NCBI RefSeq assembly: GCF_003072125.1
Contig: NZ_QCYH01000004.1
Location: 243,265-307,264 of the forward strand
Direction: 5' to 3'
Source of the DNA: Pelagivirga sediminicola
GTDB taxonomy: Bacteria > Pseudomonadota > Alphaproteobacteria > Rhodobacterales > Rhodobacteraceae
Length of the DNA stretch: 64,000 bases
This document shows positions 20,326 to 30,039 of this stretch, in pieces (the first letter of the stretch is position 1; each line of letters opens with the position of its first letter). The translations under genes were made by a program, and so were the position numbers. The notes beneath the pieces were generated by a model. The model was not told the origin of the DNA. It was given only the letters and a program-made list of their open reading frames with translations, and did no database searches.

Positions 20326-21951
20326 TTGATCGAACGGCTGATGTACCGGCTGGCCTGGGTGGTCGCCGCATTATGCGTGGCGCCGATCCTTGCGGCGGCG
20401 TTGGCGGCGCTGGGCGGTGATCTGCAGACATGGCGTGACGTGCTGTCCACCGTGCTGCCGCGCTATACGGCGACGACGCTGGCGCTCGTGGTGATCGTCG
20501 GCAGCGGCGCGGCGGTGATCGGCACGGCGACGGCGTGGCTGGTGACGGTCTATCGCTTTCCGGGGGTGCGGCTGCTGGAGGTGGCGCTGGCGCTGCCGCT
20601 GGCCTTTCCGGCCTATGTGCTGGCCTATGCCTACACGTCGCTGCTGGACCATCCCGGCCCGGTGCAGACCCTGCTGCGCGACGTCACCGGATGGGGCCCG
20701 CGCGATTACTGGTTCCCCGAGATCCGCAGCCTCGGAGGCGCGGCATTGATGCTGACGATGGTGCTGTATCCTTATGTCTACCTGCTGGCGCGCGCGTCGT
20801 TTCGTCAGCAAAGCTCGAACGCGTTTCTGGTGGCGCGCACGCTGGGCCGTCCGCCGCTGGCGGCGTTCTGGGCGGTGGCGCTGCCCATGGCGCGCCCGGC
20901 GATCATGGGCGGCACGCTGCTGGCGATCATGGAGACGATCGCCGATTACGGCACGGTCGCGTTCTTCAACGTGCAGACCTTCGCGACCGGCATCTATCAG
21001 GCGTGGTTCTCCTTGGGCGAGCGGGCGACGGCGGCGCAGCTTTCGCTGTGCCTTCTGGTCTTTGCGCTGCTGCTGGCAGGGCTGGAGCGCGCGCAGCGGG
21101 GGCGGGCGCGGCGGGCCACCCAAGGGGGTGCGCGGTTCGAGGTGCTGACCAAGCCGCAGCTGGCAGGCTGGAAGGCGTGGGGCGCCACGGCAATCTGTCT
21201 GTTGCCGGTCCTGCTGGGATTCCTGATCCCGGTGGTGATGCTGGGCGTCATGGCATGGGGATCGGGGCAGAGCCTGCTTCAGCCGCGCTATGTCTCGCTC
21301 ATGGGCAACTCGGTGCTGCTGGCGGCGGTGGCGTCGGTGCTGACGGTGCTGGGCGCGATCCTGATCGGGTTTCGCGCCCGCACCAAGCCGGGGCGCACGT
21401 CACGCGCGCTGGTGGTGGGCGCGGGCCTTGGATATGCCGTGCCGGGCGGCGTCATAGCGGTTGGGCTGATGGTGCCGATGGCGGGGCTGGACAACGCCAT
21501 CGACAGCTTCATGCGGGGCAATTTCGGCGTCAGGACGGGGCTGCTGATCACCGGGTCGATCTGGCTGATGGTGCTGGCCTATATGGCACGGTTCATGGCC
21601 GCCGCGCTCAATGCCTATGACAGCGGCATGGCGACGGTGCCGGGTCATTATGACGCGATCGCGCGCAGCCTGGGGCAAGGCGCGGGCAAGCTGCTGTGGC
21701 GCGTCCATTTGCCGGTGGCGCGCACCTCGGTGCTGACCGCGCTGCTGATCGTTTTTGTCGACGTGATGAAGGAATTGCCCGCGACGCTGATCCTGCACCC
21801 GTTCAACTTTGACACGCTGGCGGTTCAGGCCTACCGGCTTGCCGCCGACGAAAGGCTGCGCGAGGCCGCCGTGCCATCGCTCGCGCTGGTGGGTTTCGGG
21901 CTGATCCCGGTCCTGCTGTTGTGTCGCACCATCGGGCGCGAGAGCGTCTGA
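20326..21951 (+). CDS. Ferric iron-type ABC transporter permease (FbpB/SfuB family)
   Basis: Large two-module inner-membrane permease, 541 aa from TTG 20326 (GGGGT 6 nt upstream; ATG 20341 is an alternative, and the frame is open to 20314). It has roughly twelve helices in two repeated halves, each with an EAA-type loop (ARTLGRPPLAAFWAVALPMA and ARSLGQGAGKLLWRVHLPVA). FLPxVA-like segments and AYAYTSLLDHPGPVQ match Fe3+ importers of the FbpB type. The binding protein and ATPase that must work with it are not adjacent: dppA lies upstream on the other strand and a peroxidase follows. In other species the equivalents may be encoded apart. Iron specificity is inferred from family only. Confidence 0.82.
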   Translation: MIERLMYRLAWVVAALCVAPILAAALAALGGDLQTWRDVLSTVLPRYTATTLALVVIVGSGAAVIGTATAWLVTVYRFPGVRLLEVALALPLAFPAYVLAYAYTSLLDHPGPVQTLLRDVTGWGPRDYWFPEIRSLGGAALMLTMVLYPYVYLLARASFRQQSSNAFLVARTLGRPPLAAFWAVALPMARPAIMGGTLLAIMETIADYGTVAFFNVQTFATGIYQAWFSLGERATAAQLSLCLLVFALLLAGLERAQRGRARRATQGGARFEVLTKPQLAGWKAWGATAICLLPVLLGFLIPVVMLGVMAWGSGQSLLQPRYVSLMGNSVLLAAVASVLTVLGAILIGFRARTKPGRTSRALVVGAGLGYAVPGGVIAVGLMVPMAGLDNAIDSFMRGNFGVRTGLLITGSIWLMVLAYMARFMAAALNAYDSGMATVPGHYDAIARSLGQGAGKLLWRVHLPVARTSVLTALLIVFVDVMKELPATLILHPFNFDTLAVQAYRLAADERLREAAVPSLALVGFGLIPVLLLCRTIGRESV

Positions 21952-21998
21952 CGGCGCCCGATCGTCGCTCCGGGGGGGGGCGGCAAGGGGGCGCCGTC
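21950..21998. terminator. Possible terminator between convergent permease and peroxidase genes
   Basis: GACGGCGCCC at 21950-21959, overlapping the permease stop codon, is perfectly inverted at 21989-21998, around a loop that includes ten G residues. No T-run follows, so rho-independent function is uncertain. Confidence 0.35.
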
Positions 21999-22010
21999 AT
22001 GCGGCACACG

Positions 22011-23054
22011 TCAGTTTGGAATGATTTCGCCCGACGGGCGCGGGGTCGTATCGGTTTCGGGCGGCAGGACGGGATACACGACCTCGGGCATCTCGCCGGT
22101 CAGCGACCCGAGGAAGGCGACGATCTTGTCCACTTCGGCGTCAGGCATCTTGTCGCCCAGCTGCGAGATCGACATGATCTGCACCGCTTCCTTCAGCCCC
22201 CAGACCACGCCGGAATGGAAGTAAGGCGCCGTCAGCTCGACGTTGCGCAGGGGCGAGGCGCGGAACACATATTCATCATCCGCCGTCTCGGTCACCGCAA
22301 AGCGGCCCACGTCGCCTTCGGGAAGCACGTCGGCGCCCGGCTTTTCGATCAAGCCGAAGGGATAATAGTCATGCCCGCCGACATTCACGCCGCTGTGGCA
22401 GGCCACGCAGCCATTGTCGATGAAGAGCTCGAGCCCCGCCTTCTGGTCCGCCGTCAGCGCATCCTCGTTGCCATTCAGATAGGCATCGAAGGGCGCAGGC
22501 GTGGTGAGCGTGACCTCATACGCCTCGATCGCCTTGGCGAAGTTGTCGAAGGTGACGGGATCGGCCTCGTCGGGGAAGGCGCCTTTGAACCACTCGACAT
22601 ATTGCGGCATCGAATTGAGCGTTGCGACAACATTTTCAGGGGTATTCGCCATCTCGACCCCGGCCTGAACCGGGCCTTTGGCCTGCGCCTTGAGATCCTC
22701 GGCGCGGCCGTCCCAGAATTGCGCGACGTTGAAGACCGAGTTCAGCACGGTCGGCGAGTTGCGCGGCCCGGTTTGCCAGCCATGCCCGATCGAGACGGGC
22801 ATGTTGTCATCGCCGCCCGTTGCCAGGTTGTGGCAGGAGTTGCACGAAAAGACACCGGAGGCCGACATGCGCGGATCAAAGAACAGCGCCTTGCCTAGAT
22901 CGATCTTCTCGGGCGTGATCTTGTTGTCCTTGGGCGCCATCAGCGTCGAGGGAAGCGGCGCGAAATAATCCAGAGCGGTGTCGCGCAGCTCGCTGGCGGC
23001 AAGGGGCGCGGCGAGGACGCTGGCGGCTGTGGCGGCGAGCAATGGTCGATGCAT
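22011..23054 (-). CDS. Dihaem cytochrome c peroxidase family protein (CcpA/MauG type)
   Basis: Periplasmic dihaem c-type protein that would reduce hydrogen peroxide with electrons from small cytochromes, or oxidise a protein as in MauG. 347 aa with a signal peptide (MHRPLLAATAASVLAAPLAA). Two haem motifs, CNSCH at residues 71-75 and CVACH at 216-220, and the family segments LFFDPRMSASG and RNSPTVLNSVFN are present. ATG 23054 has AAGGAG 10 nt upstream. It is isolated, convergent with the permease and divergent from clpP. Peroxidase versus other dihaem function cannot be settled by eye. Confidence 0.88.
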   Translation of the reverse strand: MHRPLLAATAASVLAAPLAASELRDTALDYFAPLPSTLMAPKDNKITPEKIDLGKALFFDPRMSASGVFSCNSCHNLATGGDDNMPVSIGHGWQTGPRNSPTVLNSVFNVAQFWDGRAEDLKAQAKGPVQAGVEMANTPENVVATLNSMPQYVEWFKGAFPDEADPVTFDNFAKAIEAYEVTLTTPAPFDAYLNGNEDALTADQKAGLELFIDNGCVACHSGVNVGGHDYYPFGLIEKPGADVLPEGDVGRFAVTETADDEYVFRASPLRNVELTAPYFHSGVVWGLKEAVQIMSISQLGDKMPDAEVDKIVAFLGSLTGEMPEVVYPVLPPETDTTPRPSGEIIPN

Positions 23055-23295
23055 GTTCCGATTCTCCTTGGAACGGTTGAGGGCGCCCCTATCTTTGGTA
23101 TGGCGCATGCGGGCGCCTTGATCTGACGCAACACGCATGCGGCAAAAAACTTGCGCGGCGCCTGCGGCCCAAGGCAGGCAGGGCGGCGCCGACAATTTCC
23201 CGGCGCGCCCTTGCGGCCCCTTGGGCGCGATACTAAGACTCTTTTAGGATCTGGTCAGATAAGGATCAGAGGCACTTCAGCAGGCAAGGCGGAAT

Positions 23296-23937
23296 ATGAC
23301 AGACCCAATGGACACCTACATGAATACCCTCGTGCCGATGGTGGTCGAACAGACCAGCCGGGGCGAGCGGGCCTACGACATCTTCTCGCGCCTGCTGAAA
23401 GAGCGGATCATCTTCCTGAGCGGCCCGGTCCATGACGGCATGTCCAGCCTGATCGTCGCGCAGCTGCTGCATCTTGAGGCGGAGAATCCGTCAAAGGAAA
23501 TCAGCATGTATATCAACAGCCCCGGCGGTGTCGTCACCTCGGGCCTGTCGATCTATGACACGATGCAGTATATCCGGCCCAAAGTGTCGACGCTGGTGAT
23601 CGGTCAGGCGGCCTCGATGGGATCGCTGCTGCTGACGGCGGGCGCACCCGGCATGCGGTTCTCGCTGCCCAATAGCCGGATCATGGTCCACCAGCCCTCC
23701 GGCGGGTATCAAGGCCAGGCGACGGACATCATGATTCACGCCGAAGAGACGCTGAAGCTGAAGAAGCGGCTGAACGAGATTTACGTCAAACATACCGGCC
23801 AGACCCTGAAAAAGGTCGAGGAAGCGCTGGAGCGCGACAACTTCATGTCGCCCGAGCAAGCCAAGGATTGGGGCCTCATCGACGAGATCGTCGAGAACCG
23901 CATCAAGCCTGAAGATGACGAAAAAACCAGCCCGTAA
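23296..23937 (+). CDS. clpP: ATP-dependent Clp protease proteolytic subunit
   Basis: Serine protease of the ClpXP/ClpAP machine. 213 aa, full length. The catalytic Ser lies in [14 protein letters not shown], the His in [15 protein letters not shown], and the Asp near the [16 protein letters not shown] segment. In Caulobacter and relatives ClpXP drives cell-cycle proteolysis. It is followed by clpX after 133 bp containing a short hairpin (GGCCCGA/TCGGGCC, 24018-24038). A heat-shock promoter may lie at about 23210-23250, but no convincing match was found. Confidence 0.97.
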   Translation: MTDPMDTYMNTLVPMVVEQTSRGERAYDIFSRLLKERIIFLSGPVHDGMSSLIVAQLLHLEAENPSKEISMYINSPGGVVTSGLSIYDTMQYIRPKVSTLVIGQAASMGSLLLTAGAPGMRFSLPNSRIMVHQPSGGYQGQATDIMIHAEETLKLKKRLNEIYVKHTGQTLKKVEEALERDNFMSPEQAKDWGLIDEIVENRIKPEDDEKTSP

Positions 23938-24070
23938 CGGGTAAAAGGTCAGGCCCAAAGGCGCGGCATTTTGCGATTGTCGCCGCCCGGTGCCTGCCAT
24001 AAGCTAATGACAAAGGCGGCCCGACGCCCGTTCGGGCCCCGATTGCAACGCACCGCCCGAAAGGTAGATC

Positions 24071-25339
24071 ATGTCGAATAATTCAGGCAGCGACAGCAAG
24101 AACACCCTCTATTGCAGTTTTTGCGGCAAGAGCCAGCACGAGGTGCGCAAGCTGATCGCGGGTCCGACCGTGTTCATCTGCGACGAATGCGTCGAGCTGT
24201 GCATGGACATCATCCGCGAGGAGACCCGCAGCGCGGGACTGAAATCCTCCGAAGGTGTGCCCGCCCCGCGCGAGATCTGCGATGTGCTGGATGATTACGT
24301 CATCGGGCAGGCCACGGCCAAGCGGGTGCTGTCTGTCGCCGTTCACAACCACTACAAGCGTTTGAACAACTCGGGCAAATCAGGCGATATCGAGCTGCAG
24401 AAATCCAACATCATGCTGATCGGCCCGACCGGCTGCGGCAAGACGCTGCTGGCGCAGACGCTGGCGCGCATCCTCGATGTGCCGTTCACCATGGCCGATG
24501 CGACCACCCTGACCGAGGCCGGCTATGTCGGCGAGGATGTGGAAAACATCATCCTCAAGCTGCTTCAGGCGTCTGAATACAATGTCGAGCGCGCGCAGCG
24601 CGGCATCGTCTATATCGACGAGGTCGACAAGATCACGCGCAAGTCCGAGAATCCCTCGATCACCCGCGATGTCAGCGGCGAGGGTGTGCAGCAGGCGTTG
24701 CTGAAGCTGATGGAAGGCACCGTTGCCGCCGTGCCACCGCAGGGCGGGCGCAAGCATCCGCAGCAGGAATTCCTGCAGGTGGACACGACCAACATCCTGT
24801 TCATCTGCGGCGGCGCCTTTGCCGGTCTGGACAAGATCATCGCGGCGCGCGGCAAGGGCAGCGCGATGGGCTTTGGCGCCGATGTGCGCGACAAGGACGA
24901 CCGCGGCATCGGCGAGGTGTTCAAGGATCTGGAGCCGGAAGACCTGCTGAAATTCGGGCTTATCCCTGAATTCGTCGGACGTCTGCCGGTGATCGCGACG
25001 CTGGAGGATCTGGACGAGGACGCGCTGATCACCATCCTGACGCAGCCAAAGAACGCATTGGTCAAGCAATACCAGCGCTTGTTCGAGCTTGAGAACGCGC
25101 AGCTGACATTCACCGATGACGCGCTGACCGCCATCGCCAAGCGTGCGATCAAGCGCAAGACAGGCGCGCGCGGCCTGCGCTCGATTCTGGAGGACATCCT
25201 TCTGGATACGATGTTCGAGCTGCCGAGCATGGAAAACGTCGAAGAGGTCGTCGTCAACGAGGAGGCCGTGACATCCGATGCGGCGCCGCTGATGATCTAC
25301 TCCGAAAGCGCCAAGAAGGAAGGCGCATCGGCCGGGTGA
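24071..25339 (+). CDS. clpX: ATP-dependent Clp protease ATP-binding subunit ClpX
   Basis: AAA+ unfoldase that delivers tagged proteins to ClpP. 422 aa. The N-terminal C4 zinc domain ([11 protein letters not shown] ... CDECVELC) precedes Walker A GPTGCGKT, pore loop GYVGED, Walker B VYIDEVDK, the RKH loop (GGRKHPQQE) and the IGF-loop region that docks ClpP. All key elements are intact. It probably shares transcription with clpP and ends at the terminator at 25365. Confidence 0.98.
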   Translation: MSNNSGSDSKNTLYCSFCGKSQHEVRKLIAGPTVFICDECVELCMDIIREETRSAGLKSSEGVPAPREICDVLDDYVIGQATAKRVLSVAVHNHYKRLNNSGKSGDIELQKSNIMLIGPTGCGKTLLAQTLARILDVPFTMADATTLTEAGYVGEDVENIILKLLQASEYNVERAQRGIVYIDEVDKITRKSENPSITRDVSGEGVQQALLKLMEGTVAAVPPQGGRKHPQQEFLQVDTTNILFICGGAFAGLDKIIAARGKGSAMGFGADVRDKDDRGIGEVFKDLEPEDLLKFGLIPEFVGRLPVIATLEDLDEDALITILTQPKNALVKQYQRLFELENAQLTFTDDALTAIAKRAIKRKTGARGLRSILEDILLDTMFELPSMENVEEVVVNEEAVTSDAAPLMIYSESAKKEGASAG

Positions 25340-25364
25340 TCCCAGCGATCCGCAAGTGAGGCAT

Positions 25365-25393
25365 AAGGGCAAGCCGCAGGGCTTGCCCTTTTT
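25365..25393 (+). terminator. Rho-independent terminator of clpX
   Basis: Perfect 11-bp arms AAGGGCAAGCC and GGCTTGCCCTT around a four-base loop, followed by five T residues. Confidence 0.9.
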
Positions 25394-25501
25394 CGTTGGC
25401 AGCGCGGTCCTTCCGCTCACTCGCGCCTTTCGCCCTATCGCGCCACTGGACGTTTGCCCGCCGATGCGCCATATCAGGGACAACGATCTGCGGAGGATTA
25501 C

Positions 25502-25885
25502 ATGGGCATTCTCAACTCGCTGCTGCGCGCCGTCACATGGTGGCATGGGCAAACGCTCAACACTCAGTTCTACACATGGCGCAAGGGCGTGAAGGTGGGC
25601 GAGGATAGCCAGGGCAACATGTTTTATCGCACCAAGGATGGCGGGCGCCGCTGGGTCATCTACAACGGCGAGATGGAGGCGAGCCGCGTCAGCCCCGAAT
25701 GGCATGGCTGGCTGCACCACACCTATCAGGAGGCGCCGACCGAAGCGCCGCTGCCGCGCCAGCCGTGGGAAAAGCCGCATCTTGAGAACCTGACCGGAAC
25801 GCCGCTGGCCTATGCGCCGGCAGGGTCGATCCGGCGCAGCGTGCCCAAGCCGCGCAGCGATTACGAGGCGTGGCGCCCTGAATGA
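25502..25885 (+). CDS. NDUFA12 family subunit of NADH:ubiquinone oxidoreductase
   Basis: Alphaproteobacterial homologue of the mitochondrial complex I accessory subunit NDUFA12 (B17.2), 127 aa. The conserved [20 protein letters not shown] region and the following [20 protein letters not shown] segment are diagnostic. The start ATG 25502 follows GGAGG and gives the family N-terminus [20 protein letters not shown]. As in many alphaproteobacteria it is encoded far from the nuo operon, next to mlaD and the DUF2155 gene. It is peripheral on the cytoplasmic side of complex I. Confidence 0.92.
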   Translation: MGILNSLLRAVTWWHGQTLNTQFYTWRKGVKVGEDSQGNMFYRTKDGGRRWVIYNGEMEASRVSPEWHGWLHHTYQEAPTEAPLPRQPWEKPHLENLTGTPLAYAPAGSIRRSVPKPRSDYEAWRPE

Positions 25886-25938
25886 TCGCGCGCCGGACGG
25901 GCAAATGATGCACCCGATCCCGAACACAGAGAGCGGAC

Positions 25939-26403
25939 ATGGCTGAAAACAAAAGCGAAATCATCGCGGGCGCTGTCGTGGTGGCGGTCGCGCTGGGCTT
26001 TGTCCTCTATGCGGGCAAGCTGACCGGAGCGTCGGCCGGAACGGACAGTTACGAGCTGACCGCCAGCTTCAGATCGGCTGACGGGATCACTGTGGGCACC
26101 GATGTGCGCCTGGCCGGGGTCAAGGTGGGGCGCGTCACGTCGATGGCGCTGGATCCGGCGACCTACCGGGCAGGCACCACCATCAGCGTTGCCAAGACCA
26201 TCGAGGTGCCGGACGACAGCGCGCTGGCCATCTCGTCCGAGGGATTGCTGGGCGGCAACTATGTCGAGATCCTGCCGGGCGGATCGCCCATGTATTTCGA
26301 GCCGGGCGATCAGATCGAATTCACCCAAGGGTCGATCAGCCTCGTGTCGCTGCTGATGAAATTCGTCGGCGGGGACGACAGCGACAAGGCGGCGGCAGAA
26401 TGA
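25939..26403 (+). CDS. mlaD: Outer-membrane lipid asymmetry protein MlaD
   Basis: MCE-domain protein of the MlaFEDB ABC system that moves phospholipids between the envelope membranes. 154 aa with one N-terminal transmembrane helix (IIAGAVVVAVALGFVLYAG) and a single MCE domain (LTASFRSADGITVGTDVRLA, then GVKVGRVTSMALDP; GGNYVEILPGG). Here it is separated from mlaF/mlaE and stands between NDUFA12 and DUF2155 genes. Its stop overlaps the next start (ATGA), so the two are coupled. Confidence 0.9.
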   Translation: MAENKSEIIAGAVVVAVALGFVLYAGKLTGASAGTDSYELTASFRSADGITVGTDVRLAGVKVGRVTSMALDPATYRAGTTISVAKTIEVPDDSALAISSEGLLGGNYVEILPGGSPMYFEPGDQIEFTQGSISLVSLLMKFVGGDDSDKAAAE

Positions 26404-26759
26404 GGGCCGCCGCGCTGCTTCTGGCCTTGCTCGCAACATTCGCCGCGGCGGCGCAAGATGGCGCGACCGTCGGCACGGGGGCCGAGCTGCGGGCGCTTGA
26501 AAAGGTGTCGGGCAAGACGACCGATTTCACGCTGGCGCCGGGCGAGACGGCGAAATTCGGCCGCATGACCATCGAGATGGCCGAATGTCGCTATCCCGTG
26601 GGCGATCCGGCGGCCGATGCGTTTGCCTATCTCATCATCCGCGAGGACGGCGCCGATGCCGCCCAGTTTGCCGGCTGGATGATCGCGTCGTCACCGGCGC
26701 TGAACGCGCTGGATCATCCGCGCTATGACGTCTGGGTGCTGCGCTGCAAGACCGAGTGA
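26400..26759 (+). CDS. DUF2155 domain-containing periplasmic protein
   Basis: Small exported protein of unknown function, 119 aa. A signal peptide (MRAAALLLALLATFAAAAQ) precedes the DUF2155 domain with its conserved LEKVSGKTTDFTLAPGE, MAECRYP and FAGWMIASSPALNALDHPRY segments; the two Cys (ECRY and LRCK) may form a disulfide. Coupled to mlaD by a 4-bp overlap. Its last 37 bp overlap the 3' end of aat on the other strand. The link to MlaD suggests an envelope role, but nothing in the sequence proves it. Confidence 0.88.
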   Translation: MRAAALLLALLATFAAAAQDGATVGTGAELRALEKVSGKTTDFTLAPGETAKFGRMTIEMAECRYPVGDPAADAFAYLIIREDGADAAQFAGWMIASSPALNALDHPRYDVWVLRCKTE

Positions 26760-27385
26760 GCATCGCGGTCCAGTGGCAGGCTGGTGATGTCCGCCGCGTG
26801 CTGCAACGCTGACGCCAGCTGCAGCCGATAGGCGCCGCGGCTGATTTCGACACCGCCCATCGACGCCAGATGATCGGTCAGGAACTGCGTGTCCAGCAGC
26901 GTGAAGCCGCAGCGCCGCAGGTGATCCACCAGATGCACCAGCGCCAGTTTCGAGCCATTCGTGCGGCGGGAAAACATGCTTTCGCCGAAGAACGCGGAGC
27001 CCAGCGCGACGCCATAGATCCCGCCCGCCATCGCCCCATCCTGCCAGATTTCCAGCGAATGCGCGTGGCCCAGGTCATGCAGGCTGACATAAAGACGGCA
27101 GATCTCGGCGTTGATCCAGGTTTCGTCCCGGTCCGCACATGCCGCGACGACGCGGGCGAAATCGGCGTTCAGCGTCACGTCATACCCGCCGCGGCGCATC
27201 CGCTTGGCCAGGCTGCGCGAGATGTGCAGGCCGTCCAGCGGGATGATCCCCCTGCGGCGCGGATCGACCCAGAAAACCTCGGGGCTATCGCGCCCTTCGG
27301 ACATGGGAAACACGCCCGCGGCATAGGCGTTCAAAAGCAGCTCGGGCGTCAGCGCGAAATCGTCGTCTTGCATAAACGCACCCAT
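26723..27385 (-). CDS. aat: Leucyl/phenylalanyl-tRNA-protein transferase
   Basis: N-end-rule enzyme that adds Leu or Phe to proteins with N-terminal Lys or Arg, marking them for ClpS/ClpAP. 220 aa, the usual alphaproteobacterial length. Diagnostic segments are ELLLNAYAAGVFPMSE, VFWVDPRRRGIIPLDGLHIS, TWINAEICRLYVSLHDLGHA and YGVALGSAFFGESMFSR. The true start may be ATG 27373 (MQDDDFALTPE) rather than 27385. It is preceded by accC with only 18 bp between, so it probably forms the tail of accB-accC-aat. 3' overlap with the DUF2155 gene. Confidence 0.93.
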   Translation of the reverse strand: MGAFMQDDDFALTPELLLNAYAAGVFPMSEGRDSPEVFWVDPRRRGIIPLDGLHISRSLAKRMRRGGYDVTLNADFARVVAACADRDETWINAEICRLYVSLHDLGHAHSLEIWQDGAMAGGIYGVALGSAFFGESMFSRRTNGSKLALVHLVDHLRRCGFTLLDTQFLTDHLASMGGVEISRGAYRLQLASALQHAADITSLPLDRDAHSVLQRSTQTS

Positions 27386-27393
27386 GCCCGCCT

Positions 27394-27407
27394 GCGAAAC
27401 GCTTTAA
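27394..27407. repeat. GCGTTTCGCC-family repeat, single arm, copy 4
   Basis: On the minus strand the accC stop codon TAA (27404-27406) is the start of TTAAAGCGTTTCGC. It fills most of the 18-bp accC-aat gap. Confidence 0.5.
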
Positions 27408-28753
27408 CCCCGCAAATGCGTCTCCAGCCAATGTTCCAGCCAGTGAATGTTGTAATCGCCTGACTGGATATCCCCGTCCTGCAACAGCGCGTGGAAGAGC
27501 GGAACGGTGGTTTCCACGCCATCGACGATCAATTCACCCAGCGCCCTGTTCAGCCGCGCCAGCGCGGCGGGCCGGTCGGGGGCGTGCACGATCAGCTTGC
27601 CGATCAGCGAATCGTAATAGGGCGGAATTCTGTAGCCATCGTAAAGCGCGCTATCCATGCGCACGCCAAGGCCGCCGGGAGCGTGAAACTGCGTGATCTT
27701 GCCGGGGCGCGGCGCGAATTCCGGCAGCTTTTCGGCGTTGATGCGCACCTCGATCGCGTGGCCGGTGATCTTGAGCGCGTCCTGCTCGAACTCCATGGGC
27801 AGACCGGCGGCAACGCGGATCTGCTCGCGCACGAGATCCACGCCAAAGATCGCCTCGGTCACGGGGTGCTCGACCTGAAGGCGCGTGTTCATCTCGATGA
27901 AATAGAACTCGCCGTTTTCATAGAGAAACTCGATCGTGCCGGCCCCGGTATAGTTGATGCGGGCCACCGCGTCGGCGCAGACCTTGCCGATGCGCGCGCG
28001 CTCTTTGGCGCTGATGGAGGGGCCGGGGGCCTCCTCGAACACCTTCTGGTGGCGCCGCTGGAGCGAGCAATCCCGCTCGCCCAGATGCACGGCACGGCCC
28101 TTGCCATCGCCGAAAACCTGGATTTCGATATGGCGGGGCGTGGTCAGGTATTTCTCGATATAGACTTCGTCATTGCCGAAATTCGATTTGCCCTCGGCGC
28201 GGGCGGTCTGGAACGCGCGCTCCATCTGGGCCGCGTTCTCGGCTACCTTCATGCCCTTGCCGCCACCGCCCGAGGTGGCCTTGATGATCACCGGATAGCC
28301 GATCTCATCGCCGATGCGCTTGGCCTCGGCCAGGGTGGCGACGCCGCCCTCGCTGCCCGGAACGCAGGGCACGCCCAGCTTTTTCATGGTGTCCTTGGCG
28401 GTGATCTTGTCGCCCATGACGCGGATATGCTCGGCCGTGGGGCCGATGAAGGTCAGGCCGTGATCCTCGACGATCTGCACGAAGGCGGCATTTTCCGACA
28501 GGAAGCCATAGCCCGGATGGATCGCCTGCGCGCCCGTCACCTCGCAGGCCGCGATGATCGCGGGGATCGACAGATAGCTGTCGGTCGCAGGGGGCGGGCC
28601 GATGCAGACGCTCTCGTCGGCCATGCGCACATGCATCGCGTCGGCGTCGGCGGTCGAATGGACAGCGACCGAGTGGATGCCCATCTCGCGCGCGGCGCGG
28701 ATGACCCTCAGGGCGATCTCGCCGCGATTGGCGATCAGGATTTTCTCGAACAT
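27404..28753 (-). CDS. accC: Acetyl-CoA carboxylase biotin carboxylase subunit
   Basis: Carboxylates the biotin of AccB using ATP and bicarbonate, the first half of malonyl-CoA synthesis. 449 aa, full length. The N-terminus [20 protein letters not shown], the ATP-grasp glycine loop GGGGKGMK, the [18 protein letters not shown] segment and the catalytic [14 protein letters not shown] motif are all present. It lies 10 bp after accB in the standard accBC order. Confidence 0.97.
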   Translation of the reverse strand: MFEKILIANRGEIALRVIRAAREMGIHSVAVHSTADADAMHVRMADESVCIGPPPATDSYLSIPAIIAACEVTGAQAIHPGYGFLSENAAFVQIVEDHGLTFIGPTAEHIRVMGDKITAKDTMKKLGVPCVPGSEGGVATLAEAKRIGDEIGYPVIIKATSGGGGKGMKVAENAAQMERAFQTARAEGKSNFGNDEVYIEKYLTTPRHIEIQVFGDGKGRAVHLGERDCSLQRRHQKVFEEAPGPSISAKERARIGKVCADAVARINYTGAGTIEFLYENGEFYFIEMNTRLQVEHPVTEAIFGVDLVREQIRVAAGLPMEFEQDALKITGHAIEVRINAEKLPEFAPRPGKITQFHAPGGLGVRMDSALYDGYRIPPYYDSLIGKLIVHAPDRPAALARLNRALGELIVDGVETTVPLFHALLQDGDIQSGDYNIHWLEHWLETHLRG

Positions 28754-28763
28754 TGCGCGTGCC

Positions 28764-29252
28764 TTATTCGATGATCATCAGGGGTGCGCCGTATTCCACG
28801 GCGCCGCCATCCTCGACGAGGATGCGTTTGACGGTGCCGCCACGCGGGGCGGGGATGTGGTTCATCGTCTTCATCGCCTCGATGATCAGCAGCGTGTCGC
28901 CCTCGCTGACCTTGTCGCCGACGGACACGAAGGCGGGCGCGCCCGGCTCGGCCTGCGTATAGACGGTGCCGACCATGGGCGATGTGACCGCGCCGGGGTG
29001 GCTGGCGGGGTCTTCGCCGGGCGCCGCGGCGGGGGCGGCGGCAGCGGAGGCGGGGGCCGGGGCCTGCGCCATCGGGGCCTGCGCGACATATTGCGGCGCG
29101 GCCGCTTCGGTCCGGCGGCTGACGCGCACGTTCAGGCTGTCGTCCTCGCCGTAGGCGCGCTTGACCTGCAGTTCGGTCAGTTCGTTCTCATTCAGAAGCT
29201 CGGCGAGCGCCTTGATGAAGGCGACGTCATCGTCATGCGTTTTCTTTGGCAT
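28764..29252 (-). CDS. accB: Acetyl-CoA carboxylase biotin carboxyl carrier protein
   Basis: Biotinylated carrier of acetyl-CoA carboxylase, 162 aa. The C-terminal biotinyl domain has the biotinylation site EAMKTMN (Lys in the centre) and the thumb-bearing [15 protein letters not shown] segment. An Ala/Pro-rich flexible linker joins it to the N-terminal part ([20 protein letters not shown]). Start ATG 29252 gives [12 protein letters not shown]. Operon accB-accC-aat. Confidence 0.96.
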   Translation of the reverse strand: MPKKTHDDDVAFIKALAELLNENELTELQVKRAYGEDDSLNVRVSRRTEAAAPQYVAQAPMAQAPAPASAAAAPAAAPGEDPASHPGAVTSPMVGTVYTQAEPGAPAFVSVGDKVSEGDTLLIIEAMKTMNHIPAPRGGTVKRILVEDGGAVEYGAPLMIIE

Positions 29253-29369
29253 TTTGGTCCTCGGCGGCTGGCGCCCGGCACTGGGCGCGCTTAGGTTTTG
29301 ACGGGGTTATATGGCAAGCGGACGCCATAGAAAACCGGGTTTGTGCGCCGGGGCGGCGCGCGGCGGCGA

Positions 29370-29927
29370 TCACAGGGGCATACCGCCCAGTTTCGCGACC
29401 AGCTCGGCCAGCTTGCGGGCGCCGAACTTGTCCAGAAGGCGCGCGCGATACACCTCGATCGTGCGATAGCTGAGGTTCAGCTCCTGCCCGATCTCCTTGG
29501 ACGTCAGCCCCCGGCAGGTCAGGATCGCGACCTCGCGTTCGCGCGCGGTCAGATCGACGACGGGGCGCTCTTCGGACAGGTCGGCAAAGCTCCAGACGCC
29601 GCAGCGGAACGGATCGTCCGGCGTTACCGACTGGCCGCGCACCCGGCACCAGAAGAGGGTGCCGCCGGTCCGCCGCATGATGCGCTGATCGGCGTAGCGC
29701 CCGGTCTTGCGCATGGCGCACAGACCCTGCTCGCCGATGCGGCGATACTCCTCGATGCTGGGGTAATAGTCCGCCAGCGGGACACCGGCGAACGCGGCCG
29801 GATCGGGCGGCACCGTGCCATCGCCGAAGGTTTCGGCAAAGCGCAGGTTGCACTGCTTGATGATCCGGTTTTCAAGGATCGCAAGTCCGATAGGCGCGTG
29901 ATCGAAAGCAAGCTGAGTTTGCGGCAT
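29370..29927 (-). CDS. PAS domain-containing LuxR-type transcriptional regulator
   Basis: Single-polypeptide regulator of 185 aa. The N-terminal 115 residues look like a PAS sensor domain (APIGLAILENRIIKQCNLRF, then GTLFWCRVRGQSV); the C-terminal 60 residues are a LuxR/NarL helix-turn-helix (LTAREREVAILTCRGLTSKE, then IGQELNLSYRTIEVYRARLL). No receiver domain or HSL-binding domain, so the signal (redox, light or ligand) is unknown. Divergent from the queCDEF operon, with accB downstream on the same strand. Confidence 0.85.
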   Translation of the reverse strand: MPQTQLAFDHAPIGLAILENRIIKQCNLRFAETFGDGTVPPDPAAFAGVPLADYYPSIEEYRRIGEQGLCAMRKTGRYADQRIMRRTGGTLFWCRVRGQSVTPDDPFRCGVWSFADLSEERPVVDLTAREREVAILTCRGLTSKEIGQELNLSYRTIEVYRARLLDKFGARKLAELVAKLGGMPL

Positions 29928-30039
29928 GGGCTCATTTGCCCCCTATCCGCGCCGATTGCAATGGGCCCGCGCCGCGACGCGCGGAACGCCGCACCCGGCG
30001 CCGCACCGCTTGCCACAGGCGCGCGCGGGGCTTAAGTGC

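Noticed and set aside
23210..23250. Possible heat-shock (sigma-32) promoter before clpP
   Set aside because: CTTG words are present but no partner -10 at the right spacing; not strong enough to annotate.
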